Source of the DNA: Quillaja saponaria
Taxonomy: Eukaryota > Streptophyta > Magnoliopsida > Fabales > Quillajaceae
Reading direction: 5' to 3'
Assembly (NCBI GenBank): GCA_029379385.1
Contig: CM055618.1
Span: 14,857,071 to 14,921,070 of the forward strand
DNA: 64,000 nt
The notes below the pieces were generated by a model. The model ran no database searches. It worked only from the letters and a program-made list of their open reading frames with translations, and was not told the origin of the DNA. Positions within the stretch are counted from its first letter, which is position 1. Every line of letters starts with the position of its first letter. A program made the position numbers and the translations under genes. Shown here one piece after another: positions 46,798 to 59,200 of this stretch.

Positions 46798-48680
46798 TTT
46801 GTTCCTTATTTTCTTTCTTTTTATATCACTCAAGAATTTTAGTATATAATCTAATAGAGATTCTCCTGATGTAAAGTGTGTTGGATAATCCTAATTTATT
46901 TACTTGGCATTTCGCAAGCCCTAATGGTGTAGAAATGGATGTTGTATCAAAGCCAAATTGTTATGGTTCATATGAGAAATTTTCTGTTCTAATTTTCTAT
47001 GTATTTTTCAACTTGTACTGTAACAGACATAGAAGGGGATTAAACATTGTGACTGGAAGAGTTCACAGACTGTTAATTGCTGGATTATGTTGCCAGAATC
47101 CTAACAGCTGCAGAGGACATTCTCAAGAATGAGTCTGCTCTAAAGGTCAGGTTAGTAGTAAAGAATGATTTAGTAATCATAAATATATGATATAAACTTA
47201 AGCTGACAATTTATCACATGTTTGATCATAAGGTGCTATAGGAACCGATTTTCCTCAGCACGTGCATTTTTTTTTGTAGTTTCACTAATTACCCACACCA
47301 ACTGCCAGTAATTTACAAATGTCTTCATGATGCCTATGTACTATGAGTCAAACTTCATTCATACGCTTATGTTTTCCCTACTTGTAAGTCTACTTGTCTT
47401 GCATGCAAAATGAAGCTTTATTCAGTCGACTAGGACAGTCATTTTGATGAAGGGGGTATGTGGGGATTTGGTAGGGGGCGTCCTTTTGTGAATACAGAAA
47501 TGAGGAGGCAGCTATCCTTTGTTTTCTCGCCCTTATATAATGTATGCCATTATAAAAATTGGTGATGGCAGAATTTACACCATTCTTGTTTTCCAGTATC
47601 AAGAAAACTACTGCTATAATCATTGATGATGTTTCTGAAGAATGTCAGGATGTTGTTTTTCTTCGGGTAATTAGTTAGGATACCATGTCATCTAGATCCT
47701 CTCATACCAATTAGCTGCAGAAACACAAGTCATAAGAAAGATTATGGGGGTAGTAGTAATTACTTCTATTCTTATGTCCAATTTACATATGAAATCTCCT
47801 CTGTCTCTTCCATCTCTTGATCTTTTACCATTCCCTTTGCCCTGCTTATCTATGACGTTGAAGAAAAAAACTGTATTACAGATGCTGTTTGATTGCAGTT
47901 ATTATTTTGGTGGTATTAGCAGTGTCAAAATCCCAAGTTGAAAGTCCCGACCCCCAAACATTGTTAATTGGTGAGTGGACTTATTAACACTGACATGTTA
48001 TAAAACATTGCTAATTTGATTCAAACATCTCCACGATGAAGTATATCGATTTGATGAATGGCTTTTGTTAATTCTAGCATGGTAGTAATATATTGAATTG
48101 ATTATCTGAGATGGATTTTATGTAGTTCCTCCATTCTAGAGACTGGTATTGCTTGTTTTGATTAATTTTTCAGTCATAATGTAATTCTATCAGCATCTTT
48201 AGTTCATCCATTCTTCAATGTCTCTTTAAGGAAACATTAACATCTTATTAATGGACATTGCAATTTTCCCTGAACTTTTTTGTATCATCAGTAGTCAGTA
48301 GAATCTTCAACACCAAAAGGAATAGGCTTGTTGATCAGGTAACATGAGAAACATAAAATATGGAAAGCTTAACAATAAATTTTGAAATCCATATTCACTA
48401 TAATCTTGTAAAAAAAAATGACTATATTAAAATGATGTCAAAAAAAGTACCATCACAATTTGGAATCAGGCACCCGAAAACACCATCTGATAATGTACAC
48501 CCCACCCACTCCACCCCCTTGATAAACCTCAACTAGAACTCCTGGTGATAAACAATATTGTATGTAATATATTTATATTTATTGTGAAGCTCTATTATGT
48601 TAGCAATGTGAAGAATTATCACATTGACATACACAAAGGAGTAGAAAGGATTGACAGGAGGATGATGAATCTTTGTTGTC
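46798..48680. other. Spacer with no supported gene
   Basis: The left part is 3' flank of the 173-residue protein gene. Short open frames at 46878-47132, 47390-47623 and 47744-47941 have no recognisable content and no shared splice structure that I could build. Confidence 0.5.
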
Positions 48681-49016
48681 TTACCTCCACTTTTTATTCT
48701 TACCCTTTTTTCTCAAATCTTCAAAACTCCAATCCCTTCTCATTCCACAACTCCTCCCCAACCGTGGTTCTGTATTCCTTTCAAAAGAAACAGTTCCTGT
48801 ACTATGAATCCGGCGATGACCGCATTTATTAATCTTCTTCTTTGCAACTGCTATAGCCCCACTTTTTGTTTGTTCATAGGGCGGAGTTATATTCCCTGAC
48901 CAACTTCTCTCAATCTGTAAACAAGATTTCCTAAGAGAATTCTCTTTGCCATAATCCCTACCACGTTCTGAGTCTGTCCTTTGGAGGGTTTTGCAGGTAA
49001 AGCAACTGAGAGTCAT
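48681..49016 (-). CDS. Small basic plant protein of unknown function
   Basis: One open frame of 111 residues on the minus strand. It starts MTLSCFTCKTLQRTDSERG, with a CxxC pair near the N-terminus. It contains IERSWSGNITPPYEQ, GHRRIHSTGTVSFE and GMRRDWSFEDLRKK. These blocks read like a conserved plant protein rather than chance, though I cannot name it. There is no signal peptide or membrane segment. The stop codon TAA is embedded in a good splice donor (TGGAG|GTAAGA), so the coding region may instead splice onward to a further exon at lower coordinates. Confidence 0.55.
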   Translation of the reverse strand: MTLSCFTCKTLQRTDSERGRDYGKENSLRKSCLQIERSWSGNITPPYEQTKSGAIAVAKKKINKCGHRRIHSTGTVSFERNTEPRLGRSCGMRRDWSFEDLRKKGKNKKWR

Positions 49017-50174
49017 GGGTACCTAGGAAACCAAATGAAGCTTTTAATACAAGAGCCTCCAAGACCTTATGGCAGGTTGATGGGGAGAAAGAAATGGAGG
49101 GTAACTGAAGATTTTGAGGGATGATTTTATTTACATGTACATATTTTACAATCAATGGGATGAAGTGAGAAAAAGAGAGGAATGTTTTTTAGAAGCTCAG
49201 TTTTTGATGGGATAACAAACACGAACAACAACTGCCGGTTGTTATCTTTGTTACGTACTTAAATTGTTGAATTTATGGTAAAGATAATCCGCAAACACAG
49301 CTTAGCCAGTTCTAATTTGGGTTTTCAAGTCCTAGGATAAGTGGATTGATTTTTGACCAATTGGTGTTTTGAAAAATGGTTGGATGCTGAGTTGTAACTT
49401 AAAAGAGAATGACGCAAAATCTTATCTTTGAAGAATAAAATAGTATTTTTATTAGATAAATTTTTAAAAGAAGATGATTTTGCTTTTTATAAAGGAACAA
49501 CAACATTGTCCGAAGAGGATCCATCTTTTCTAGATAGAAAAAGAAGAAAATCCCTTACCCTTCATTCCTCAATAGAATGCTTATTTGGTATGTGTGAGGA
49601 GACCATATAAGTTAAAATGCTAGTACAAAGTTATTTAATAATTGATTTTTGGAAGCTTAAATAGCTAATATCAATTAAGTATATATTCGATATGAGACTT
49701 AATATATGTTAATTCTCACATACATATTATAAACTTAGATCGTCACAAACTCTTTCACTTAAATCTTTGATGTTTTCATTAAGGCCAAAACAAAACTCAT
49801 GTTGTAGTGCTCTCGAGCCCACTAGGTGTGAGTATTAGATCATCGGTAGCAATACCTATTTGTAACATTCTAAGCCAACTGGCCTAAGAATATTACAATT
49901 TACAACCCACACTGCATGAGTTAAAATGTTGGCTCAAAGATACTCGATAGTTTGAAGTAGTTCTTGAGTCATTAGAAAACAAAGTAGCCTTGGATATGGG
50001 GTGAGTTTGAAGTAATTCCTGAGTCATTAGAAATTGATCAACTCTTGCTACATGTAACCATTGTGGTAGTGTTCATCAATGTATACTAAAAATTATGGTA
50101 CTTCTAGCATGATCATATTCATGTATGTACTTATACTATATAAAAATGAAAGAAAAAAAAGTTAGTTTGGTGTA
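49017..50174. other. Spacer
   Basis: AT-rich. It should include the promoter of the small basic protein gene near 49017. The 60-codon open frame at 49428-49610 is not supported. Confidence 0.45.
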
Positions 50175-50345
50175 GATGATATGCTTAAAAAGAAAGTTGT
50201 CAAGAATGCTAATGAGAAGGACATTGTCCAACAACATGATGTGGATGCTATTAGGAATGCTATAATTGAGTATATTGTTTTTGGTAAATTATCATTCAAG
50301 CTTGTCGAGTAATTTGCATTTCGTAAATTTTTGTATGTTCTAGTT
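50175..50345 (+). pseudogene. Relic of a hAT transposase N-terminal region
   Basis: Read in the frame from GATGATATG, the codons give about 42 residues including DAIRNAIIEYIVFGKLSFKL, then a TAA stop, then FAFRKFLYVL in the same frame. The pattern (basic/polar helix, AI..I..D/G.LPF..VE, F..F) is that of plant hAT transposases just after the BED finger. It has a stop codon and no remaining catalytic part. The match is by memory of the family pattern. Confidence 0.45.
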
Positions 50346-53300
50346 TGTGGCTCTAATGTTCATGTAGAATGACTATTAATATTTGGAAATGATACAGAGA
50401 GTTCTGAATTTTTGTAATATTCAGAGTCATAAAAGTGAAGACATAAATAAAGTCATTAAGAAGTGCCGTCTAGTTTAAGAAATTGAGAGGGTGTTGACAG
50501 TTATGGTGAATAATGCTAGTGTTAGTGGCAATGAACCACCTCAAAAGAAAAGTATCTAGGTGGGAGTGCAATTCTGGGAAGTTCATGCACATGAAATGTA
50601 TTTGTGCATATATTTTGAATTTGGTTGTTTCGGATGGTTTGAAGAAAAGTACCTAACAACCGAATCAAAACTGATCTGATTTCACCCCCTCTTATGACAT
50701 TGGTAAAATTAAAGTCTGAAACCAAGCAAAGAGAAAAAGTAACAACTAAGTTTCACCGTTTGCACATAATTCTAACAGTGCAAAATCTTGAAAAAGTGAG
50801 AGGCGCTATAGTGTCAATCATACCTTTTAACATTTTGATGGCTAAATGCAATTAACCGAATCGTTACACATCAATGCGATTTGTGGGGTCTGCTTTCAGC
50901 TAAAGATTGACACTGTCAATCCTCTCCCATTAGTCCTTTATTATGAGCCTTTTGTAATTTCTGAGTTTACTATGTTGTGTTGATTCGTAGTATGATGCTC
51001 TTAGTTTATTCTCGTTGATTTAGAACAATTTAAATATATATGCTGATATCAATAAAACACATATATTGTTTAGGAAATTTACAATTAAAAACATTTGTAT
51101 GACCGATGAATCGGTCTATTTTGATTAGATCGAATTAATTAATTAACGAGATAAATTAATCTGAAAGGAAGCAAATTTAAAAAATATGCTCTAAGATATG
51201 ATCTCAACTTTTGTTAAGTCATTTTCTCAAGAATAGTGATCATGTTAGTACATTTTAATTAAACTTGAACATTTAGGATGTTTACAAGAATGCTTAGTTG
51301 TAAACATGTGTTATGCACAAGCTCATTCTTTTACAAAAAGAATTCAAATGATTGCTTATTTAGCAGTAAGCTGGAACAGTTTGATCTGTGGTTGGTCTAT
51401 TCTTTTTGTTTGAGTCTCACTTTTTCTTATATATTTTTTATATTAGTATTCTCATATGCATTTTCACTTGTGTTTGGATTTTTGAATTTTTAATTTTAAG
51501 ATAAATATTTAAATTCGTTTCATCTTAAATTATTTTAAAAATTAAATTAAATAAATAATCATATACAATTTAGCATATATATGCACAATAGGTGAACAAT
51601 AAAGAATAATAATAAGATTGGATAACTGATTTTTAAGAAAATTTTAATTAATTTAATAATAAAATAATATAAATAGTGGGTAATTATTATTATTTTTTTA
51701 AAATTAAATTTTATTGTAAAAAAATTTCAAAAAATCAATATAAAAAGATAAATAATTGAATACATGATAATATATGATATTTTGTTAAAAAAATTAAATA
51801 AACCTAAGGATATTTAGGTTTTAGTATAATAAGTATAAAATTATAGATATATTAGTTAAACAACTTAATATTTTTTTCATTTATTTATCAAATCTTAAGA
51901 TTATTTTAGTTATTATAATGATGCAACATAAAGACAAAAGTGTCAACTTTGGTCGCATCTCCTTCTTTAGTCCACTAGGATCAATTCTTTGTATTGTTCG
52001 CTTGAAGTTGAAAAAGGTTAAAAAAAATTATAAGCCTCGTACATTGCACCAAATGGGTTTTACGTTATTCGTAAGGAAATGGAGGTATCATTATTCACTT
52101 AATTTTGACTTGTTGAAAATTCTAGTGCAAGAACCCTAATATAAAAAAACAAATAGGAAACGTTTTCCTTTCAATTGGATGAATTTCGGATTTGAATTCT
52201 TAACATGAATTATATTATATATAATAAAAAATATATTCAATTTAGAAACAAATTTAATTTTTTTTGTTTTTAAAATAAATTTCCCTTGACATTTTAATGT
52301 TCTAACAAAGACATGAAAGGATATGATTCAATGAATGTCATCTAATCCTGCAACGTTATTTTAATATATAGAGCAAACAATGATGAGGACTTTTTGTAAT
52401 GAACATTGACGGTGATATCTCATCTCTAAAGGACTAGTATTTACTAGTGAAGTTATTAACTTTAGCGCATCATATCCATATATTTAATTTAACAAAATTA
52501 GGTGAGGTCTGAGTTAATTACACTTATCTCAATTAATTCGTTTATCATGTTTAGTCATACAAAAGACCACAAACATTATAAAAAAATTTACGAAAACTTT
52601 ATTGTCAACGACTTCATAAAATTTTTGAGCAAAAATCAATAAATAGGTTGTGTGTCTTTAATTAGTAGATGAAGCCCTTGAAGTTGAGCATCGTATATTC
52701 TTCACAAGAACAAATTGCACTCTGAGCTAAGGGAACCTATTTCAGCCAATTTTTGTCAATTGAAAAAAGTGACACTTTTTTGTCATACTCGCACAATATC
52801 CTGAGTCCATTTTCTGGTGCAGTTTCCCTTTCTGAGTTTCTATAATTGAAGGCACAAAGCAACAATGGAACTAACACCTGCCATGAGATTAAAGAAGAAA
52901 GCAACTTTAACAGGAAGAAAATTTGGGGACCAATTGTTGTTACCAAACCAAGATAATGTACCTGAAGACTGACAAGGGCACGCACATGGCTTTGAAAAGG
53001 GAAATTCTTTAACAATATTGATGATGCAGCTGTGAATTGTAAATGCAAATTTACTAAAAATTGGAACAGTTTTTCCCATTTAATTTGGACCGTCCAAGGT
53101 TTGTCTGTCATGACAGCGTGACGAAAGAAGAAAATCCCAATACAAATTGAAAACGTGCCTGCCTACTGGGCACTGCCAGTGAAAACTATGCAGGCTTTTA
53201 TAAATTGTTGTAATTATAAGAACATTTAGTGGTTGAGCATAAAGAGATGTTTTCTTCTTTTGGGTCTCTTCATAATTGTGGCTATATAATTTATTTTTGG

Positions 53301-54244
53301 TATGATCTTAAAAATTATAGTTAGAAACTAAGGTTTTGAGATTTTTTTTTGTTTTATTATGTGAATTATTGAAAATGTGTAATATTATAAAAATTATTGA
53401 AATAATAAAATAAAAATATATATATATGTGACCGTTATTTCCAGTTCTCACCATGCAGGTCGGTGAATATTTCAGTGCCAAATTTCAATATCAACTTTTT
53501 TACTAGAAAAGGTAAAACGCATGCTACAGTTTAAACGTGTGAGAGAAGGAAAGCTTTCCCTTTTATTGTGAAACAAAACTCAAGCAAAAAGTACAGTAGG
53601 ATGAATCCCCCTTCATCGTCTGCTTCCACAAAATAAAATAAATAATCAATTTCTTTAGGCTGTTGCATGTTTCACATGGCTCGAAAGAGAGCAGCACCAC
53701 CACACTTTTGCTACAGTACGAGTGACAAGAAAATCACACACTCACACTCTGTTTTCTGTCTCTCAATTGAGTTATACAAATATGATTAAACCCCTCTCCC
53801 TGGAAATTTAAAAAATCAAACTTCATCACAAAATTTTATGGTTGAGTAGCAGAAGAACAAAAGCCCTGTAAATCACAGAGGGACACTGAAATGGAATAAT
53901 AATACCCAGATATTCATTAAGGTTCAAGATTATGACGATATATACACACAATCAAGATAGACAATATTGACAAGAAAGAACTCTTTTTTCACTTCATCGG
54001 AGCTACTTATCTAGAAACGCAGACAATGAAAATTGTCCCCTAGTTCAGCTCCTCAGATTAAATCACCTCCAAATTTATAATAAACTACCAAAAAGAATTA
54101 CATTACTACTGAGAGAAAAGTAGAACAGTATTTTACAGAGCCTGCTGCCGGGAAGCCTTAAAATGTCCCAGAGCCCTTCACCTCCAGCAGATAAACTCTT
54201 CTGCTCCTACAATCTTATTGAACTCAATTCCAATGCTTCAAGGC
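50346..54244. other. Long AT-rich spacer and 3' flank of the MYC gene
   Basis: Very AT-rich, especially 51480-51900. Two overlapping minus-strand open frames at 52737-53111 and 52840-53079 lack recognisable content. The last 200-300 bases should be the 3' UTR of the MYC gene. No gene is supported. Confidence 0.5.
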
Positions 54245-56282
54245 CTACCGGGTGTCACCGATTTTGGACGTTAATGCTAGCCCTAGTTGCTCTTGCGTGT
54301 AAAATCGACTTCCCATCTTCACAGTAGCTTGCTGAATCATCAAATCATTTACAACCGACACACTGGCATGGTGCACATCCAGGTCCAGCTCCTTCAGAGC
54401 TGCCATTAGCCTTGCAGCTGGGTGGTTCTTCTTATTAGACTCGATTCGAATCATGGCATCCCAACCAATAATCTTCACGTCTATTTCTAAATCTATCAAC
54501 TTACTTCCATTGTGATTCAACGTCTTGAGCTCTTCATCAGGTGGGGATGGAACTGAACCCGAATTATGTGAATTTTTACTAGAAAGTTCAAGTTCCTTCT
54601 TCACTGAATCCAATTGATTCTGTAATTCTTCCTTATCTGATTCTAAAGTTTGAAGCTTTGTTTTGAGCTCTGAAATGTAAGATATGGCGTCACCCAAAAG
54701 GGATGCTTTGTCCATCTTTGATACGTTGGGAACCACGGCACGAAGTGCATAGAATCTTTGGTTGAGCTTCTCTCTCCTCTGCCTCTCTGCTTCAACATGA
54801 TTCAGAGGTTCCTCTCTACCATTTGCTGGCTTTCGACCTCTTTTCCGAGGTCGTTTTTCTGGTTCTACCACTTTGCTACTATTTGCCTCCTTAACCACAG
54901 AAACTTCAAGATCCGAGTGGTCGGAATCACCACCACCACCGCTCGACTTTGCAATACCGGAAGTCGGTAAAATCATTCCCGAAGTAAACGAAAGCATTCC
55001 TTCTTCATTACTACCCCTCGAAGTTGGCGACCTCCGCTTCTTATTCTCCTCCGGCACGAATTGGGAATGACCTGAAAAGATTTTCCCATTTGCACCGTAA
55101 GAGCTTTTCTTACTCTCCCTAACAAAATTCAAAATCTCACCCGATTCTGGCTTCAAGGAGGGAGAGTTCCCGTTCTTTACGCTTGGCCCCTCGAACCCGT
55201 ATTCTGAAAAGTTCAATTCTCTTGAAAATAAGCTCTGGTTTTGCGTTTGTAGTGGTTGTTGGCGTTGTTGATGACTCTGGTGGGAGTTTTGGACATGAAC
55301 TACGCTTGGGGTTTCAGTTAAGCTACTGGAACCCGGGTTTTCGAAATGAATCGCCCTGGGAATTGTATGGTTGTTACTGCCACTTGGAGCCGAAGCGGGT
55401 GAAACATTATTCACTGAATCCTTTATTTCAATATTGCTCGAGGGTTCGTTGATCCAAAGCGAGGAGGGGTCGTTCTCGCCCTGATCGTTACTGCCCATCA
55501 ATGGCCACGAGCCCACTTCAAGGCTGTTGAAATTGAACAAAAATTTTACTTTATTCATCAGATCCGAGCTCTGAGAGATGAGCTCAGCCGAACCCAATTC
55601 GACAACCCCATTTGCCGACGGTATGCAAACCATAGTCCGAAGCCCAAAAACCTGAGCCTGCCTTGCTCTCTCACACGGCGAAGACGACAATCGCTCTGCA
55701 CCAGTAACCCATACAGGGGTCGAATTGAAGAACGCCTGGCCTGGCAATCCGCCACCATTCACAAAAGACTGCGTCATCGAAACCAGGAAGAACCACTCCG
55801 TGTCCGGTCACTTCTTCGTCCACAGCGTCGTCACTGGGAGCTGATGACCCAGTAATGATCGAATTGAGCTCACGCAGCACCTTCTTACGGTGCTCCTGCT
55901 CTGCAACGGACGATGTCGTTTTAGCCTTGCCTTTTCCTTTACCTTCCTCACCTTTATAATACCCATCACCCCAACCTAACACCGATGCACCCGAATAATC
56001 ATATGAAGACTGCCAGAATATTGCGTATGTCCAGCTCTCACGCGCACCTTCAATTAGCGTGTGGAGTCGCTGTTGAAGAGTCTCCTGATTGAAGTTAGCT
56101 TTTGTTGGGTCAGGTCCAGTTGTCGTCGTGGAAGCAGATGATTGTGGCTGTTGTTGTTGTTGTTGTTGTTGCAGCGGCGGTGGCCACAAGGAAGATAGAT
56201 CGGAGCTTATAAAAGCATCCATAACCGATGAGTTATCATCCGTCCAAAGATTCATCGTCGGCGGCAACTGGTACTCCGTCAT
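54245..56282 (-). CDS. MYC2: MYC2-type bHLH factor of jasmonate signalling, frame broken by one extra base
   Basis: Intronless bHLH activator that JAZ proteins repress and jasmonate releases; it binds G-box DNA. The first frame runs from 56282 ([13 protein letters not shown]) for 159 residues to DDAVDEEVT. It has a poly-Gln run, then [20 protein letters not shown] and [13 protein letters not shown] (JAZ-interacting and transactivation parts). At 55804-55807 minus-strand ACC is followed by GGAC where relatives have GAC. The extra base shifts the frame before DTEWFFLVS. The second frame carries [18 protein letters not shown], the [12 protein letters not shown], the bHLH ([16 protein letters not shown] to [12 protein letters not shown]) and an ACT-like end ([19 protein letters not shown]). 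The full gene would give about 678 residues, normal for MYC2. All domains are intact, so an assembly error is likely. By gene order it matches MYC3/MYC4. Confidence 0.93.
56134..56172 (-). repeat. CAA/CAG run encoding poly-Gln in the MYC protein
   Basis: A TTG run on the plus strand (centred 56151-56172) encodes eight consecutive Gln near residues 38-45. Such runs vary in length among plants. Confidence 0.7.
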
Positions 56283-59200
56283 TACATTCACCGATTACCC
56301 ACTATCCCGGATGAGTAAATATCAAGACTTTGGGTTCTAATCGAAATAGAGAAGAAGTAGGGAGGGTGGGTTCGTTTTAGAGAGACAAAGATGGTGAAGA
56401 TGGTGGATGATGGTCGAGGAGGATAAGTTTTAATTCCAGAGTTGCATTTGGATTTGGGATTTATTTGGATTGCATTTAGATTGAATTTTTGGGTATGACT
56501 TTGTGAGATGATGACATGAGAGTGGGAAGTAAAAAGTGAAAGTGTGATTTACAGGAAATGGATCGCCCATTTAATCGGGGTAGAGGATTTTATTCCGAGA
56601 CAAAAAGGCGGCGGAATCTAGGGTTTAGCTTTGCCAGGTGGCAGGAAAACTATTTTGACTGCTCTAGTGAATCTTTATTTATTTAATTTTTTTTTAATTT
56701 GGTATTAATGTTACTGCTTAATCATCTCCCAATTATTTATTAATTAATTTTACTATTTTTAAACTCTCCTTACTCCTTTGAAGTAATGTAATTAAAAAAA
56801 AATTAATTGTAGATTCATCCTTTAAAGTTAAGTAACATTTGTTTGTTTAATGACATTACTTCATGAATTATAGTAGTGAGACAGCAATCTCTTCCAAAAA
56901 GTAATAGTCTATTCTTTCTCCTTCCTTTAAATATTTAATGTAATGCTTACACTCTAAACTTTTTCCTTTTAAATTCTCAATTAATTAGGAACTTGGAATA
57001 ATGATGTTCAACAACCCTAATTATAATACTTTAAAGCCAATACATTAAAGGGAAGCATCTTATGTTAATTTCAGGTGAAGATGTGAAAATGGTGAGATTT
57101 TTCTCCAAATTAGGAACAAAAGCAAATGTAATGTGAGTATTACATACATTGATTGGCTGGTTTTTTTTAATTAATAATTGAGTTGTTGATTATTAACATT
57201 TCATAAATTATCATTTTTCTTTCAATATTTAATATTATTTTGAAATGAATGTAATGATAGTACATGAATAAATATATATAGATAGTGTCTTTTTGTGTTA
57301 TATGTCTAATATGAAAAAATATCAATGAATTTTTAATTTTTATTTTAACAATCTGATAACTTCCAAATTAATTTATGTTTATCTCAATTAATATATATTT
57401 TTAATCTGATTCAAAGGAGACCATAATTTTGAAATGTACACCTCCACTAATACAGGTATTGCCTTATTTTTTTTTTAACCATAATTTGCAACTATATTTT
57501 TAAAGCCATTGAAACACAACTAAAAAGTAGTTTTAACAGTATTTTCAAAACAAAAACTAAACCGAAGTGTCCTGATGAAGCCGCCAAAAATAAAACAAAA
57601 AAAAACAAAAATCGGTCCACACGTTTCAAATAATCGCCACACTGTTTGACCTCAGAGCCCACAAGCCCAGGCTCTACTTTTTTGCTTTTTTTCTCTTTTT
57701 TCATATAATATATATATATATATTTTTTATTTTTTTTTGTTGAAAAAGTTAATTGTTGGGGCACATTTAGGCTTTAGCTTGATGTGTGTGGTGGAGATAA
57801 GCTTATAATTATTTTTTAGTTGAAGCACAATGCCAGTATGGAAAGCTACCCACACACCTTGTGATATTTTATTAAGGTACCTATTTTTATATTTCGTATT
57901 TTCAAGATTTCTTTTGGATTTGCTTTAATATTACATTTTAGCCTTCATTTTAATATTGTTATTGCTACGTTATCCCAATCACCCTATGCAAGTAGCATTT
58001 CGTAGGAGCTATAGACTTATTATAAAATTAAAACAAGTGTATGATGGCTTATAATGATATAACAAATAAATGGAGTAGTTTGTCCTCTTCTAAGTTCTTA
58101 ATCTTGAGGTATTAGCCAAAAAAAATATTAAGTGGATTTAATCTAAAATGCAAAATTTAATTAAGATACAAAATAAAAAATATTTTGTGTGTCTATAATA
58201 GTATTAAACTAAATCAAGTTATTTATCATGACAAAGTATATATCCTTTGAATCGTAATGAAAAATCAAACATAAGAAAGCTATTATAAAGTTGGTAGTAA
58301 ATCTTCTAGCAAACTTTTTATATTCTTAGTTATAATATCAGTACATTGATTTTTATTTTTATTTTGTTTTATTTTCTAAATACACAAAAAAGATTATTAT
58401 TTTTTCAAAGGATTCAATAACTCAAAAATAATATGTAAGTGGTTTTTTATATTATTGAGTAGCATGATAACATACTTAGTACGTATATCTACCTCAATCT
58501 CCAAAACTAACAAATTAAATTTATTCCTTGGCTTCCCCAAAGCTTAACAAATTGTGTGTATTTTTGCTAAATTGCTTCATGAATGAACTAGTTAATTAAT
58601 TTGGAAGTGATCAAAGGATGCATTTGTGATTGTAGGATTGCACACGGTGGCATAGCACGTGATTCATGTTTTTACCTCTCTTTTGCCACTTGTGTTGTGT
58701 CAGGTTTGTCGGTTTGTGTTCACTTTATGCAGTAACAAAGTGGGATTTTTCCTAACAATGTATTGAGGATTGTCAAATATAAAAAGGCTTACTCGGTGTA
58801 TAAAATATTTTTCCAACTCGAGATAGGAGAGAATAGGCGCCATATTATATAGTCCTTTTTTTTACATTCCTGTAAAGAGGCTGTTTCCACGTCTCTAACT
58901 CATGATCCTACAAGTCACCAAAAGAACAATTTACCGTTACGTCAAGACTCGCTCTCATATTTGTTAAAATATAATATAATTTTTTTTTTAAATTAAGAAT
59001 TTATATATAACATTAACAAGTGTTCTAAAATATGTCTTAAAAATTTTCTTTAAAGTATTCAACTATTGACAAAGTGGTAAAGCTATATAATTTTTCATCC
59101 GGTATAAAAGTAGAGTGGATTGAGTGGGTTAAAAATTAAAATTCAAAATAATAAAAATAATAGTAAGTTATACTTTGTTAACTAAGTCAACATAAATGAA

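Noticed and set aside
52737..53111. 124-codon minus-strand open frame, with another overlapping at 52840-53079
   Set aside because: Neither frame has a recognisable motif, and two unrelated frames overlap in an AT-rich spacer, which fits chance.
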